The notes below the pieces were generated by a model that had not been told where the DNA came from, ran no database searches, and was given only the letters and a program-made list of their open reading frames with translations. The position numbers and the translations under genes are program-made. 35,007 bases of DNA from an uncultured Bacteroidales bacterium (GTDB lineage Bacteria > Bacteroidota > Bacteroidia > Bacteroidales > UBA932): positions 1 to 35,007 of the forward strand of contig CAMXAU010000030.1 in the NCBI GenBank assembly GCA_947179325.1. Reading direction: 5' to 3'. Position 1 is the first letter of the stretch, and every line of letters begins with the position of its first letter. This document shows positions 19,002 to 27,732 of the stretch, piece after piece.

Positions 19002-20864
19002 TTAGTTTGTTTTATTGTTTGCCAGAGGGTTGTAAGCTGTTCCGGTACCCTCATATCCGGAGTTCTTGAAATATTCCACGAATGTCAGACGGAGCGGATG
19101 CACGAATGCACCGAGGCATGACATCGCAAGGTTCAGTATATGCCCGAAAATCAGGACAACGATACAGAATATCCAGTTGATTCCAGGGACAGGTATGTCA
19201 AGGATCATTGTACCCATTATGTTGAACGCATTTCCGAGCATTCCGCCTGCAAGCCCGAGGGCATAGAGACGGATATAGCTCAACACATCTCCAAGCAGTC
19301 CGGTAACCATGTTGTAAGTATCCCACAGGCCAGCCCCGATGTTCTTCAGCGGGTTGCGCCCAGGAGTGTTGAATATGTAGATAGCAAGTCCGCTTATTAC
19401 GGCGAGCGCTATGACAGACCATTTCATCACCTCCCCTCCGAGGACTTCCATCATTCCCAATGCTGTGAGCACAATGCCTCCCACAATGAGCAATGTCCAT
19501 CCCCAGGTGCTGATTGTGCTCCTGATGCCGAATCTTTTAGTGAAGCCTATCGCCTTTACAATCATTGCAAGGCAGATATGCAGGACACCGATTCCGACTG
19601 CAAGCACCATCTGGGCAGGGAATCCTGCAATCTTTCCGTCAGGGAACCATCCGTCAATGCACAATGACTTGAGCCATGACGGGGTCCACGGAGTCTCCAG
19701 TATGCTCATTCCGAAGAATGTGCCGAGGAAAAGTCCCACTACGAGCGTACCCACGCCAAGGAAACTAACAAGCCTGTGCATCTTGCCAAGCCCTGAGTCT
19801 CCCATCTTGTATTTAAGGTAGGCCCCTATAATCAGGAGCAGGATACCGTAGCCGGCATCTCCCATACACATTGCAAAGAACAGAAGGAAGAACGGTGCAA
19901 GTACCGGAGTAGGGTCAAATTCACCGTAAACCGGCATCCCGTACATGCCTGTCAGTACTTCAAACTGACGTGCAAACCAATTGTTCTTCAACTTGATAGG
20001 AGGATTGTCCGTCTCCTCTGCCGCTTCTGATATGTAGAAGATTCCCATGCTGTCAAGTGCCGTCCTTATCTCGCTGTCCTTTTCTGCCGGAGCGAAACCT
20101 ACGAGGACATTAAGCTTGTCCTCTGCGGCGCTTTCGGATGCGACATTGGCAAGATAAAGATCAAGTTCAGCTGACTTGGAGGCGTATTCTGCCTCAAGGG
20201 CCGGTATGGATCCGGCTGCACGCATCAGATGGCCTTTTACCTTTATCTTCTCTTCTTCAAGTTCACTCAGGAGCTCCAGAGAGTCGCTCACTGAACCTGC
20301 AGGGGCGGCTGTCTCTGCAACAGGGAAATCAAATTCCTCACCGGCCTTTGACACTATGACAAACCATACATCCTTTCCGTCCGAGTGGACAATCTGCATG
20401 GCATAATCCTTTTCCCACTGAGGGTCAAGAGCCTTGGCAGGCACCTTATAATAGTGCATGGCATAGCCCAGCTCAGACAGGCCTGCTATGGCCGCGCTGT
20501 CAAATTCCCCCCAAGGGCTCCTCTGCTTTATCTCGGACTGCACCGAGCTTATGCCGTCTGAAATCGATGAAAGCGACTCAATCTGCTCCCTGTAATATGA
20601 TATAGGGTCAGATGGTGCCGGAGTTTCATCACATATCATCCTGATGGCATCAAAGTCAGGGTCTTCGCTGTAGTCAATCTTCTTCAGACGGGATATTGTC
20701 CCGCTGCATTCCTTCAGCCATTCGAGCAGAGAGGATGACTTCCCGTCTACAGGTTTCTGTGAACGGGTGATATCCATAACCCCCATCTCCTGCAGGCTTG
20801 CAAGGAAGCCGGCAGTCTGGTCATTCATCAGTATGAATGAATATTTTGTCATTTTCTCTATCAT
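19002..20864 (-). CDS. ntpI: V-type ATPase subunit I (stator membrane subunit, a-like)
   Basis: A 620-residue protein. The N-terminal half (~1-325) is soluble with long helices, and the C-terminal half has about seven membrane spans beginning near DPTPVLAPFFLLFFAMCMGDAGYG, a signature of the V-type I/a subunit. The conserved helix YIRLYALGLAGGMLGNAFN contains the essential arginine that faces the rotor ring. Its ATG overlaps the stop of the subunit D gene by 4 bp (20861-20864), indicating translational coupling. Confidence 0.96.
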   Translation of the reverse strand: MIEKMTKYSFILMNDQTAGFLASLQEMGVMDITRSQKPVDGKSSSLLEWLKECSGTISRLKKIDYSEDPDFDAIRMICDETPAPSDPISYYREQIESLSSISDGISSVQSEIKQRSPWGEFDSAAIAGLSELGYAMHYYKVPAKALDPQWEKDYAMQIVHSDGKDVWFVIVSKAGEEFDFPVAETAAPAGSVSDSLELLSELEEEKIKVKGHLMRAAGSIPALEAEYASKSAELDLYLANVASESAAEDKLNVLVGFAPAEKDSEIRTALDSMGIFYISEAAEETDNPPIKLKNNWFARQFEVLTGMYGMPVYGEFDPTPVLAPFFLLFFAMCMGDAGYGILLLIIGAYLKYKMGDSGLGKMHRLVSFLGVGTLVVGLFLGTFFGMSILETPWTPSWLKSLCIDGWFPDGKIAGFPAQMVLAVGIGVLHICLAMIVKAIGFTKRFGIRSTISTWGWTLLIVGGIVLTALGMMEVLGGEVMKWSVIALAVISGLAIYIFNTPGRNPLKNIGAGLWDTYNMVTGLLGDVLSYIRLYALGLAGGMLGNAFNIMGTMILDIPVPGINWIFCIVVLIFGHILNLAMSCLGAFVHPLRLTFVEYFKNSGYEGTGTAYNPLANNKTN

Positions 20865-21469
20865 GCCTGTTCCTCCTCTTCTTCCTGTTGATGCCTGCTC
20901 TTTACGATTTTGGAAGCTGCCTTGGAGAGATTCTCCTCATCTTCCATGTATCGCTTGATCTTGCGGATAGCCTCCTGATAGCCGGGAATCTGGACCTTCT
21001 CATAAAGATTAACCTTCTGAGTAGTCTTTTTCCTCTGGTAGTCAAGGATACGGCTTTTCTCCAGATAGACCTCAGACTCTATTCCGAGCCTTGAGAGTTC
21101 TTTCAGGATGGCGACTCCGTCTGCGTACCATGCAGGTTTCGCAAATGCATTGAACTCGTGTATCTCGTAATGTATCTCCTTCAGGGACGGAGTCTTCACA
21201 CCGGCCACCTTTACGGTCTCAAGGTCTACATCGGTAATCGAGATCAGTCCCGGCTCAAATTCATTCCAGAGCGCCGCCAGATAGTCGTACCTTTTCAGTG
21301 AGGCTTCAAGTTCCGCAACAAGTTTCTCTGAATACTCCTTGGCATTGCGGACTTCGAGGCGCAGAGCCGACTCCTTGTTCTTCAAGGTAGGCAGGGCATT
21401 CTGACGCATCTTCAGCTGCTTGCTGATGTTGTTCAGGGATGTCTTGTTATATTGGAATTTTATTGCCAT
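20861..21469 (-). CDS. ntpD: V-type ATPase subunit D (central shaft)
   Basis: A 202-residue, strongly helical protein matching the V-ATPase D family: FQYNKTSLNNISKQL at the N-terminus and a RILDYQRKKTTQKVNLYEKVQIP helix near the C-terminus. It forms the coiled-coil axle linking the A3B3 head to the ring. The C-terminal tail is unusually rich in Q and E (HQQEEEEEQA). The gene lies between B and I. Confidence 0.95.
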   Translation of the reverse strand: MAIKFQYNKTSLNNISKQLKMRQNALPTLKNKESALRLEVRNAKEYSEKLVAELEASLKRYDYLAALWNEFEPGLISITDVDLETVKVAGVKTPSLKEIHYEIHEFNAFAKPAWYADGVAILKELSRLGIESEVYLEKSRILDYQRKKTTQKVNLYEKVQIPGYQEAIRKIKRYMEDEENLSKAASKIVKSRHQQEEEEEQA

Positions 21470-21483
21470 ATAATAATCCTAAA

Positions 21484-22809
21484 TTACTCCTGGGCAGGCC
21501 AGTATTTGTCAATGAATACCTGCTTGATGCCGGTCTCCGCCTTTGTGAAGAACTCGCCGAACAGCCCCCATGCCGTGTCAAGCATCTCGTCAGTGTTCAG
21601 GTTGACATCGATGGCCAGCAGCCTTGTCGCGTATGCCTTTGCATAGTCGAGACATCTGAGGTCATAGTCGCTGAGGTCGAAGCCGTTCTCCAGCTTTGTC
21701 TTGGCGTTCTGTGCATCTGAGTACAGGCGGACTGATGCATTCATCACCTGGCTGTGGTCATCCCTTGTCTTCTTTCCCTGCACTAGCTGCTTGAGTCGTG
21801 ACAATGAGCGGAACGGGTCAATGATGACCTTGCCTGAATCCGGATCCGAGCGGAGGAACAGCTGTCCCTCTGTGATATATCCTGTGTTGTCCGGAATAGC
21901 GTGGGTGATGTCCCCGTCGTTGAGCGTAGTGACGGCGATGATTGTGATTGAACCTCCGTCAGGAAGCTGCACGGCCTTCTCGTAGATCTTAGCGAGATCC
22001 GAATAGAGCGAACCTGGCATTGAGTCCTTTGAAGGAATCTGGTCCATACGGTTTGACACGATGGACAGCGCATCGGCATACAGCGTCATGTCGGTAAGGA
22101 GCACAAGCACCTTCTCATTCTTGTCCACAGCAAAATATTCTGCCGCAGTCAAAGCCATGTCAGGTATGAGCAGACGCTCTACAGGCGGCTGCTCGGTTGT
22201 ATTCACGAAGCTGATGATCTTCTCAAGCGCACCTGCAGACTCGAACTCATGCTTGAAGTATAGATAATCGTCATTGGAAAGTCCCATTCCTCCGAGGATG
22301 ATCTTGTCCACGTCCGCCCTGAGGGCAACCTGCGCCATCACATTGTTGTACGGCTGGTCAGCATCTGCGAAGAAAGGAATCTTCTGTCCTGACACGAGAG
22401 TGTTGTTAAGGTCGATGCCCGCAATACCTGTAGGAATCAGCTCAGAAGGCTGTTTTCTCTTGTAAGGGTTTACTGACGGACCGCCGATCTGCCTTTCTTC
22501 ACCGTCGATTGCAGGGCCTCCGTCTATAGGTTCTCCGTACGCGTTGAAGAATCTTCCTGCAAGCTCCTCGCTTACCTTAAGGGTAGGAGGGGCACCGAGG
22601 AACGTGACCTCGGCATCGGTAGGGATACCCTCTGTACCTGAGAATATCTGGAGAGTCACGAGGTCTCCCTTTGTCTTCACGACCTGTGCGAGCCTGCCGT
22701 TTACCACCGCAAGCTCATCGTTGGATACTCCGGCTGCCTTGAGTGAAACGGTAGCCTTGGTAATGCCCTCCAACTGTGTATATATCCTTTGAAATGCCTT
22801 ATTTGCCAT
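21484..22809 (-). CDS. ntpB: V-type ATPase subunit B (non-catalytic head)
   Basis: A 441-residue subunit if started at ATG 22809 (MANKAFQRIYTQLEGIT). The longer in-frame start at 22860 adds 17 residues with no family similarity and lies inside the A gene, so 22809 is preferred; it still overlaps the A stop by 11 bp. Family features include EPIDGGPAI, GQKIPFFADADQPYNNVMAQVALRA-like sequence in place of a functional P-loop, and SIVSNRMDQIPSKDSMPGSLYSDLA. It alternates with A in the hexameric head. Confidence 0.95.
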   Translation of the reverse strand: MANKAFQRIYTQLEGITKATVSLKAAGVSNDELAVVNGRLAQVVKTKGDLVTLQIFSGTEGIPTDAEVTFLGAPPTLKVSEELAGRFFNAYGEPIDGGPAIDGEERQIGGPSVNPYKRKQPSELIPTGIAGIDLNNTLVSGQKIPFFADADQPYNNVMAQVALRADVDKIILGGMGLSNDDYLYFKHEFESAGALEKIISFVNTTEQPPVERLLIPDMALTAAEYFAVDKNEKVLVLLTDMTLYADALSIVSNRMDQIPSKDSMPGSLYSDLAKIYEKAVQLPDGGSITIIAVTTLNDGDITHAIPDNTGYITEGQLFLRSDPDSGKVIIDPFRSLSRLKQLVQGKKTRDDHSQVMNASVRLYSDAQNAKTKLENGFDLSDYDLRCLDYAKAYATRLLAIDVNLNTDEMLDTAWGLFGEFFTKAETGIKQVFIDKYWPAQE

Positions 22810-24550
22810 TGCTGAGAAGATTATTGAGTTGATCCTGGAATTTGTTGAAGCTCTCACCATGGAACTCTGAGTAGTTCATCTGCTTGAGGATGTTGATAAG
22901 CTCCTTGAAATAATTGCGGCACTGCTCAAAGTCCTCGAACTTGAATTCCCTGTCGCAGATGTCAAGCACGAGGCGGAGCATGTATTCCTGCCTGTCCATA
23001 GGCGTCACGCTGTCAATGGCATCGAAGGCATCCTGCTGGAGGATGACGAAATCCACAAGCTCAGACTTCCAGAACAGTTCATGGTATGTCATAGGGACGC
23101 CGTCGTCTCCGAGGATGTTGATCTGCTCCTGTGCATCACGTCCTTTCCTTATGACATTCTTGGTCTTCTCCACCATTTCAACCCAGCCCGGAGTCACTTT
23201 CTCTGAAAGATATTCGCGGATTTCAGGATATTCAAGGTATTTTGAATACGAGTCGATAGGGTTGACGGCAGGGTAGCGTTTCTTGTCAGCACGGTTCTGC
23301 TCAAGGGCATAGAAACATCTCGCAGCCTTCTTGGTCGACTCTGTCACAGGCTCTTTCAGGTTACCTCCGGCAGGGGATACCGTACCGATGAAGGTTACAG
23401 AGCCGGTCTGTCCGTTGTTCAGGACAACCATGCCGGCACGTGCATAGAAGCTTGATATGATTGACGAAAGGTCCACAGGAAACGCATCCGCTCCAGGGAG
23501 CTCCTCCATACGGTTCGACATCTCCCTGAGGGCCTGTGCCCAGCGTGAAGTCGAGTCTGCGAGAAGGAGGACCTTCATACCCATCGCACGGTAGTACTCG
23601 CAGATTGTCATCGCAGTGTAGACAGAGGCCTCACGGGCTGCAACAGGCATGTTTGATGTGTTGCAGATGATTGTGGTCCTCTCCATGAGGTGCCTTCCTG
23701 TGTGAGGGTCGATCAGCTCAGGGAATTCAGTGAAGATTTCCACGACCTCATTGGCACGCTCTCCGCAGGCAGCCATGACGATAACCTCAGCGTCGCCCTG
23801 TTTTGCGATGGCATGCTGGAGGACTGTCTTTCCGCATCCGAAAGGTCCCGGAATGAAGCCTGTACCGCCTTCTGCGATAGGGTTTAGAGTGTCAATGACA
23901 CGCACACCGGTCTCCATGATGCGTGACGGCCTCGGTTTCTCCCTGTAGCCCTTGATGGCCACTTTTACCGGCCATTTCTGTACCATGGTAACGTTGACAT
24001 CCTCGCCTTCTGCGTTTGTCAGCACTGCTACAGCTGTGTCAATGTTGTATTGTCCCGCCGGCACTATGGATTTGACTGTGAATTCACCTTTGAAAGAGAA
24101 CGGCACCATGATTTTGTGCGGAAGCCATCCTTCCTTCACTTCTCCGAGCCAGTCTGCTGCGGCAACCTTGTCGCCCGGCTTCGCGATAGGGGTGAAGTCC
24201 CAGAGTTTTTCGTGGTTGAGAGGGTCTGTGTATTCACCTCTTTTCAGGAATACTCCTGTCATTGTTGTAAGGTCGTTCTGGAGACCGTCGTAGCTGCTGG
24301 AGAGCAGGCCCGGACCGAGGGAAACCTCAAGCATCCTGTCCTCGAATTCAACGGTATTGCCGTTTTTAAGTCCCCTGGTGCTCTCGAACACCTGGACAGC
24401 CGCGCTCTTGCCGTTGACCTTGATGACCTCCGCCATGAGCTTGGTCCCTTCGCAGTCGATGTAGCATATCTCATTCTGCGACACAGGTCCGTCAGTGAGC
24501 ACTGTGACAAGGTTTGAGACAATTCCCGTGACCTTTCCTGTACTTTTCAT
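22799..24550 (-). CDS. ntpA: V-type ATPase catalytic subunit A
   Basis: A 583-residue catalytic subunit. The Walker A motif GPFGCGKTVLQHA, the A-type insert region between the N-terminal barrel and the nucleotide domain, VIVMAACGERANEVVE, and the LLADSTSRWAQALREMSNRM loop identify it firmly. It hydrolyses (or makes) ATP in the soluble V1 head. The 3' end overlaps the start of the B gene, and the 55-bp gap upstream to the DUF2764 gene is the largest in the operon. Confidence 0.97.
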   Translation of the reverse strand: MKSTGKVTGIVSNLVTVLTDGPVSQNEICYIDCEGTKLMAEVIKVNGKSAAVQVFESTRGLKNGNTVEFEDRMLEVSLGPGLLSSSYDGLQNDLTTMTGVFLKRGEYTDPLNHEKLWDFTPIAKPGDKVAAADWLGEVKEGWLPHKIMVPFSFKGEFTVKSIVPAGQYNIDTAVAVLTNAEGEDVNVTMVQKWPVKVAIKGYREKPRPSRIMETGVRVIDTLNPIAEGGTGFIPGPFGCGKTVLQHAIAKQGDAEVIVMAACGERANEVVEIFTEFPELIDPHTGRHLMERTTIICNTSNMPVAAREASVYTAMTICEYYRAMGMKVLLLADSTSRWAQALREMSNRMEELPGADAFPVDLSSIISSFYARAGMVVLNNGQTGSVTFIGTVSPAGGNLKEPVTESTKKAARCFYALEQNRADKKRYPAVNPIDSYSKYLEYPEIREYLSEKVTPGWVEMVEKTKNVIRKGRDAQEQINILGDDGVPMTYHELFWKSELVDFVILQQDAFDAIDSVTPMDRQEYMLRLVLDICDREFKFEDFEQCRNYFKELINILKQMNYSEFHGESFNKFQDQLNNLLSNGK

Positions 24551-24605
24551 ATTATCAGTGATTTTTTAGTTTATTCTTTTCATTGCCAGGCAAAGCCTGT
24601 CTTCA

Positions 24606-25199
24606 TCATATCTCGTATTCGACTCCCTTGAATGTGATGCGCACCTCGTCCACCAGCTTCTTGAACATCTCCCTGCCGGTGTTCTCGTCAAGGATGTGCC
24701 ATCTGTCGATTATGTGCAGCTTGAGAATGAATGCCATGATGACATTCATGTCGAAATAGTGCATCAGGCTCAGTTTATCCAGCTTTTCCCAGTATAGGTC
24801 ATCGATGGCTTTCTCGCGTGCGATGATGTCCTTGCCGAGGAGAATCTGCTCGACTTCCGCTGCCTTTTCGAATTCTTCTGTCCAGATATCGATGATGTCC
24901 TTGTCTTCCGGACGTCCGAGGGCCTTGTTGAGATAGCGCACCTTGGCATTGCGGACATTCAGGTCGAATGTGAAGTATTCCCTGATGAAACTGTTGCCGG
25001 AGCTTAGCGCATCCCTGTAGAAGCTTTCAGTAAGGCTTTCGTCCCTGAAGCTCTTGAGGAGGATTGCAATCAGTCCGCTGTCATTCCTGTCGCACCTTTC
25101 CTGTATTTCGGAGATGATGGATTCTGCGGTCTGCTCACCGAATTTCCACCCGCCTGCAATATCAGGAAGGGATGCCACTATATAATGGTAGTTCTTCAT
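24606..25199 (-). CDS. DUF2764 V-ATPase operon protein (probable subunit C counterpart)
   Basis: A 197-residue, mostly helical protein beginning MKNYHYIVASLPDI. It matches the DUF2764 family that takes this position, between E and A, in Bacteroidota, spirochaete and chlamydial V-type operons. Its shape, size and location suggest it replaces subunit C (d), which links the D shaft to the K ring, but that role is an inference. It begins one base after the stop of the upstream E gene. Confidence 0.85.
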   Translation of the reverse strand: MKNYHYIVASLPDIAGGWKFGEQTAESIISEIQERCDRNDSGLIAILLKSFRDESLTESFYRDALSSGNSFIREYFTFDLNVRNAKVRYLNKALGRPEDKDIIDIWTEEFEKAAEVEQILLGKDIIAREKAIDDLYWEKLDKLSLMHYFDMNVIMAFILKLHIIDRWHILDENTGREMFKKLVDEVRITFKGVEYEI

Positions 25200-25200
25200 G

Positions 25201-25806
25201 TTATCCGAAAAGGATTTTCTTGGTTGCCGGGCGGAGATACTCAGATATGAGTTCCTTGAATGTCTCTTCTGTGAAGCTGATGAAGTAGCCGCCGTCCTTA
25301 GGCGCGATTGTGAAGCCGCCGCTTATCTTCTTTGAGAAAGATGCACTGATTCCTCTGTCAAGAGCCTTGGAGAGTTCATTCTCGATAAATGGCTCAAGCT
25401 CGTTCCTGAGCGACTCCGGAAGCAGGACCTCCAGGTCTGCAGGCTCACCTGCGTTGAAGCCTTTTGCAACTGCTGTGATTGTCTCTTTTACGAAATCTGC
25501 CGATGTCAGTGCGGATTTGATTTCCTTTTCCGTCATCTTGGCAACAATCAGTGATTCGATGTCCTGTTTTGTGGCAGCTATGCTCTGGCTTGCCGCCATC
25601 TTGAGGTCTCCGGTTACCTTTGTCCTGAGGTCTTCCGCCTCCTTTGCGGCAGCTGCCAGAATCGCCTCGGCCTCTTTGCGTGCCTTTGCTACGATGTCTT
25701 CAGCATCTTTCCTGGCCTGCCCGAGAATGGCTTCTCCTTCCTGTTTTCCTTTTGACAGCCCTTCGTTGTAGAGTCTGTCTGTGAGTTCCTGCAATTTGTT
25801 CTGCAT
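25201..25806 (-). CDS. ntpE: V-type ATPase subunit E (peripheral stalk)
   Basis: A 201-residue protein and first gene of the operon. The N-terminal ~95 residues are a charged, alanine-rich long helix (QEGEAILGQARKDAEDIVA) of the stalk type, followed by a C-terminal globular domain ending in FTEETFKELISEYLRP, as expected for subunit E. No separate subunit G/H partner is encoded nearby. Confidence 0.92.
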   Translation of the reverse strand: MQNKLQELTDRLYNEGLSKGKQEGEAILGQARKDAEDIVAKARKEAEAILAAAAKEAEDLRTKVTGDLKMAASQSIAATKQDIESLIVAKMTEKEIKSALTSADFVKETITAVAKGFNAGEPADLEVLLPESLRNELEPFIENELSKALDRGISASFSKKISGGFTIAPKDGGYFISFTEETFKELISEYLRPATKKILFG

Positions 25807-25928
25807 ATAGTGTTCAATTAATTATAGAATTCTTTCCATGTCCAGGACTCTGCCCGGGCTTCAGCCTTGCCGCCTCAGGGCGTCTGCAGTTATGCCTGCA
25901 AACGTAAATCCGCACAAGGCAATCGGGG

Positions 25929-25959
25929 CAAATTTACTAAATACTCTTGACTTTTTCAA
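25929..25959 (-). promoter_or_regulatory. V-ATPase operon promoter
   Basis: On the minus strand TTG (25957-25959), a 20-nt spacer and TAAATTTG (25929-25936) match the Bacteroidota -33/-7 consensus exactly. Transcription would start near 25922, about 115 nt before the E gene. A second possible -7 box, TACGTTTG (25899-25906), lies downstream with a TTTG 22 nt before it. Confidence 0.75.
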
Positions 25960-26520
25960 TTAAAATTCTTCCTATATACGGGTTGCCTGCAAAATCCTTG
26001 TGGCGCGGCTGATTTTCTGATTGCGGTCCCGCCAAGAGCCTGCAGGTGTGCGGCGCTCGCGCTATCCAAGCTTGCACCATGGACTCTCTGATCCCGGTGG
26101 GTGGCCTGTACCGTGAGTTTTAAATGTCAGTTAAATGAAATCACCTATATTTAGGCATATTATAAAAGTTTCCAGCATATATGCTTAGACATATATTTTC
26201 CATGCAATCCCAAATGTGTAAAATGCAACTGCTTGTTTGTGAATGTGTTGTATGGCTGCGGGTGCTGAAACCTTGATACCCGCAGCCATATAAGTGCCTG
26301 AACAGGTGGCGCTTGCGTTTTGTGGGCTAAAATACATCTTGTGCGGATTTTCTTACACATATGCGTAGACGCAGGTGAGCAGGTGTGCCAGAAATGTAAA
26401 TCGACCGGATTTACGTTGATCCCCCCCATGTGGATGTTAATCTTGGATTACCGCAGAACCCTGTGTTTGTGGTTGGATAATCTTCCCATATGGATGTAGA
26501 CTCGTTTTGGCCGGACAATA
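25960..26520. other. Gene-free stretch between V-ATPase promoter and tRNA-Phe
   Basis: No convincing coding frame. Contents seen: a perfect 13-bp hairpin at 26251-26290, a 7-bp hairpin GTAAATC (26396-26402) / GATTTAC (26408-26414), a C7 tract near 26422, and three loosely related ATATG..TAGAC motifs (around 26178, 26360 and 26490). No RNA family is recognised. Confidence 0.5.
26251..26290. repeat. Perfect 13-bp inverted repeat (hairpin)
   Basis: TATGGCTGCGGGT (26251-26263) is the exact reverse complement of ACCCGCAGCCATA (26278-26290), with a 14-nt loop. It is far from any start codon, and neither flank has a T-run, so it is not a standard terminator. It may be part of a small RNA or a protein-binding site. 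Confidence 0.8.
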
Positions 26521-26557
26521 TAAAACAAAAGAGAGCTACATCTCTGTAACTCTCTCG
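26521..26557 (-). terminator. Terminator downstream of tRNA-Phe
   Basis: On the minus strand GAGAG (from 26556) pairs with CTCTC (to 26531), with an inner TAC/GTA pairing, and TTTTGTTTTA follows directly. Its position 10 nt after the tRNA and the T-run fit a Rho-independent terminator. Confidence 0.75.
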
Positions 26558-26566
26558 TTTTCAATG

Positions 26567-26639
26567 TGGTGTCACCGGGAATCGAACCAGGGACACAAGG
26601 ATTTTCAGTCCTTTGCTCTACCAACTGAGCTATGACACC
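26567..26639 (-). tRNA. tRNA-Phe (GAA)
   Basis: A 73-nt cloverleaf on the minus strand: acceptor GGTGTCA/TGACACC with discriminator A, D-arm with AGCTCAGTTGGTAGAGC, anticodon stem AAGGA/TCCTT with loop CTGAAAA (anticodon GAA), and TGGTTCGATTCC T-arm. The 3' CCA is not encoded. It has its own promoter and terminator, so it is a single-tRNA transcription unit. Confidence 0.98.
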
Positions 26640-26676
26640 ATTTTTAAGAACTACCCCTTTGTTTCGTTTGGGATTG

Positions 26677-26706
26677 CAAAGGTAGACAAAATTTTTTACT
26701 CTGCAA
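26677..26706 (-). promoter_or_regulatory. tRNA-Phe promoter
   Basis: Minus-strand TTG (26704-26706), a 19-nt spacer and TACCTTTG (26677-26684) match the Bacteroidota consensus exactly. The start would be near 26670, about 30 nt before the mature tRNA. Confidence 0.8.
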
Positions 26707-26796
26707 ATTTTTTGTGCAAAAAATGTAAAAAATATTTGACGGCAGTTCTTGTCTTGAATCTTTTTGATGGTTTTACTGGCTGATATTCATGTGTAT

Positions 26797-26823
26797 TAGG
26801 CATTCATGAATGGCTGATGCCTA
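26797..26823 (-). terminator. Weak hairpin at end of DUF4410 gene
   Basis: TAGGCAT (26797-26803) and ATGCCTA (26817-26823) form a 7-bp stem overlapping the stop codon of the DUF4410 gene. No T-run follows on the minus strand, so termination here is uncertain. Confidence 0.35.
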
Positions 26824-27435
26824 TTGGAATTGCAGAAGCATCTTTGCGACGTCCTCATTGACTTCCCTCAGTAATGTTTTCAGGACCTTTTCATGGCTTG
26901 AAGGATTCAACGGGGCGATTCTCCTGTGTTTGAATGAAACGAGGATGTCTCCTGTCTCTGCGTCGATTATATTTCCTGATAATGTGGCACCGGCATTTCC
27001 TGCTCCGAAGCCGACCCATATCCTCAAGGCCCTGTTGCCTGCATCAAGCTCGTTGAGCTTCATCTCGACAATAAGCGCCTTTTTCTCCTGGGGTGTTTCT
27101 GTACCGTCGGTTGCGGATATTGTAATCTCGCTTTTCTTGAATGGTTTCCGCATGTATCCGGCACTTAGTGCTGCGGCATTTTCCAGTGTGGCTACCGTTG
27201 GCCCGTACGTGTTGTCCTCCTTGTCCGGAAGCGGAATCTCGCTGGCATCTATCGGCAGAATGTAGATCGTGCTGTAGTCGTTGATGCTAAAAGTCTTCCT
27301 GATATCAATGTTGTCAATCAGGCCTCTCCACTGAGTGAATGTCCCTTCTTCTGGCTGCCTTTTCTTTTGTGCGGCTGCTTCTCCACATAGGAAAACAGAT
27401 AATGCCGCCATGGTTAATAGAATTCTTGCTTTCAT
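26821..27435 (-). CDS. DUF4410-like secreted protein
   Basis: A 204-residue protein with a signal peptide (cleavage near EAAAQ, residue ~22). The pattern of a YSTIYILPIDAS strand early and RALRIWVGFGAGNAGATLSGNIIDAETGDIL later is typical of the DUF4410 family, whose function is unknown. Members are usually periplasmic or outer-membrane-associated. It is transcribed alone from a consensus promoter. Family assignment is by pattern and moderately sure. Confidence 0.8.
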   Translation of the reverse strand: MKARILLTMAALSVFLCGEAAAQKKRQPEEGTFTQWRGLIDNIDIRKTFSINDYSTIYILPIDASEIPLPDKEDNTYGPTVATLENAAALSAGYMRKPFKKSEITISATDGTETPQEKKALIVEMKLNELDAGNRALRIWVGFGAGNAGATLSGNIIDAETGDILVSFKHRRIAPLNPSSHEKVLKTLLREVNEDVAKMLLQFQ

Positions 27436-27457
27436 GTTATTTTTATGTGTAAAGTGT

Positions 27458-27487
27458 CAAAGTTATCAATTTGTTTTCGAAGTGCAA
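27458..27487 (-). promoter_or_regulatory. DUF4410 gene promoter
   Basis: Minus-strand TTG (27485-27487), a 19-nt spacer and TAACTTTG (27458-27465) match the consensus exactly. Initiation near 27451 leaves a leader of about 15 nt. Confidence 0.75.
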
Positions 27488-27531
27488 TGTTCCTGGGAAG
27501 ATTATTTTAAATTTGCGGGCAAAAAAGAATA

Positions 27532-27693
27532 ATGGCCGATAATTATCTTGAAAAGAAAATGGAGGCTTTCCGTGAAAGGAAAGCTGCAGAGCAGAAGGCG
27601 AGGCAGGCAGCCTGGAGAAAGAGGATGGATGCCTACCGGAAAAAGATCCAGGAGCAGGGCAAGGCAGACTCTCCGGATGGGGGAGAGGCGTAG
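27532..27693 (+). CDS. Small, highly charged helical protein (53 aa)
   Basis: ATG 27532 to TAG 27691-27693 encodes 53 residues beginning MADNYLEKKMEAFRERKAAE. It is rich in K, R, E and A, predicted to be one long amphipathic helix (residues ~4-42) with an acidic tail ending DGGEA. No function is known to me. Support for a real gene is an in-frame start directly after a consensus-like -7 box (TAAATTTG, 27508-27515), strong helical bias and lack of overlap with neighbours. The leader would be only ~10 nt, so translation may start with little or no Shine-Dalgarno help. Confidence 0.65.
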   Translation: MADNYLEKKMEAFRERKAAEQKARQAAWRKRMDAYRKKIQEQGKADSPDGGEA

Positions 27694-27732
27694 TGCTGCT
27701 GTCAGGGAGCTCTTGTAGGGGCCAGGATATTC

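Noticed and set aside
22809..22860. 17-residue N-terminal extension of V-ATPase subunit B
   Set aside because: It lies within the subunit A coding sequence and does not resemble the family; MANKAFQRIYTQ at 22809 is the normal start.
25807..25928. Riboswitch in the V-ATPase leader
   Set aside because: The ~115-nt leader shows no pattern of a riboswitch class I can recognise.
26160..26429. 89-codon minus-strand frame in the gene-free region
   Set aside because: It reads through the 13-bp hairpin, has no recognisable domain and no promoter or Shine-Dalgarno; composition is not protein-like.
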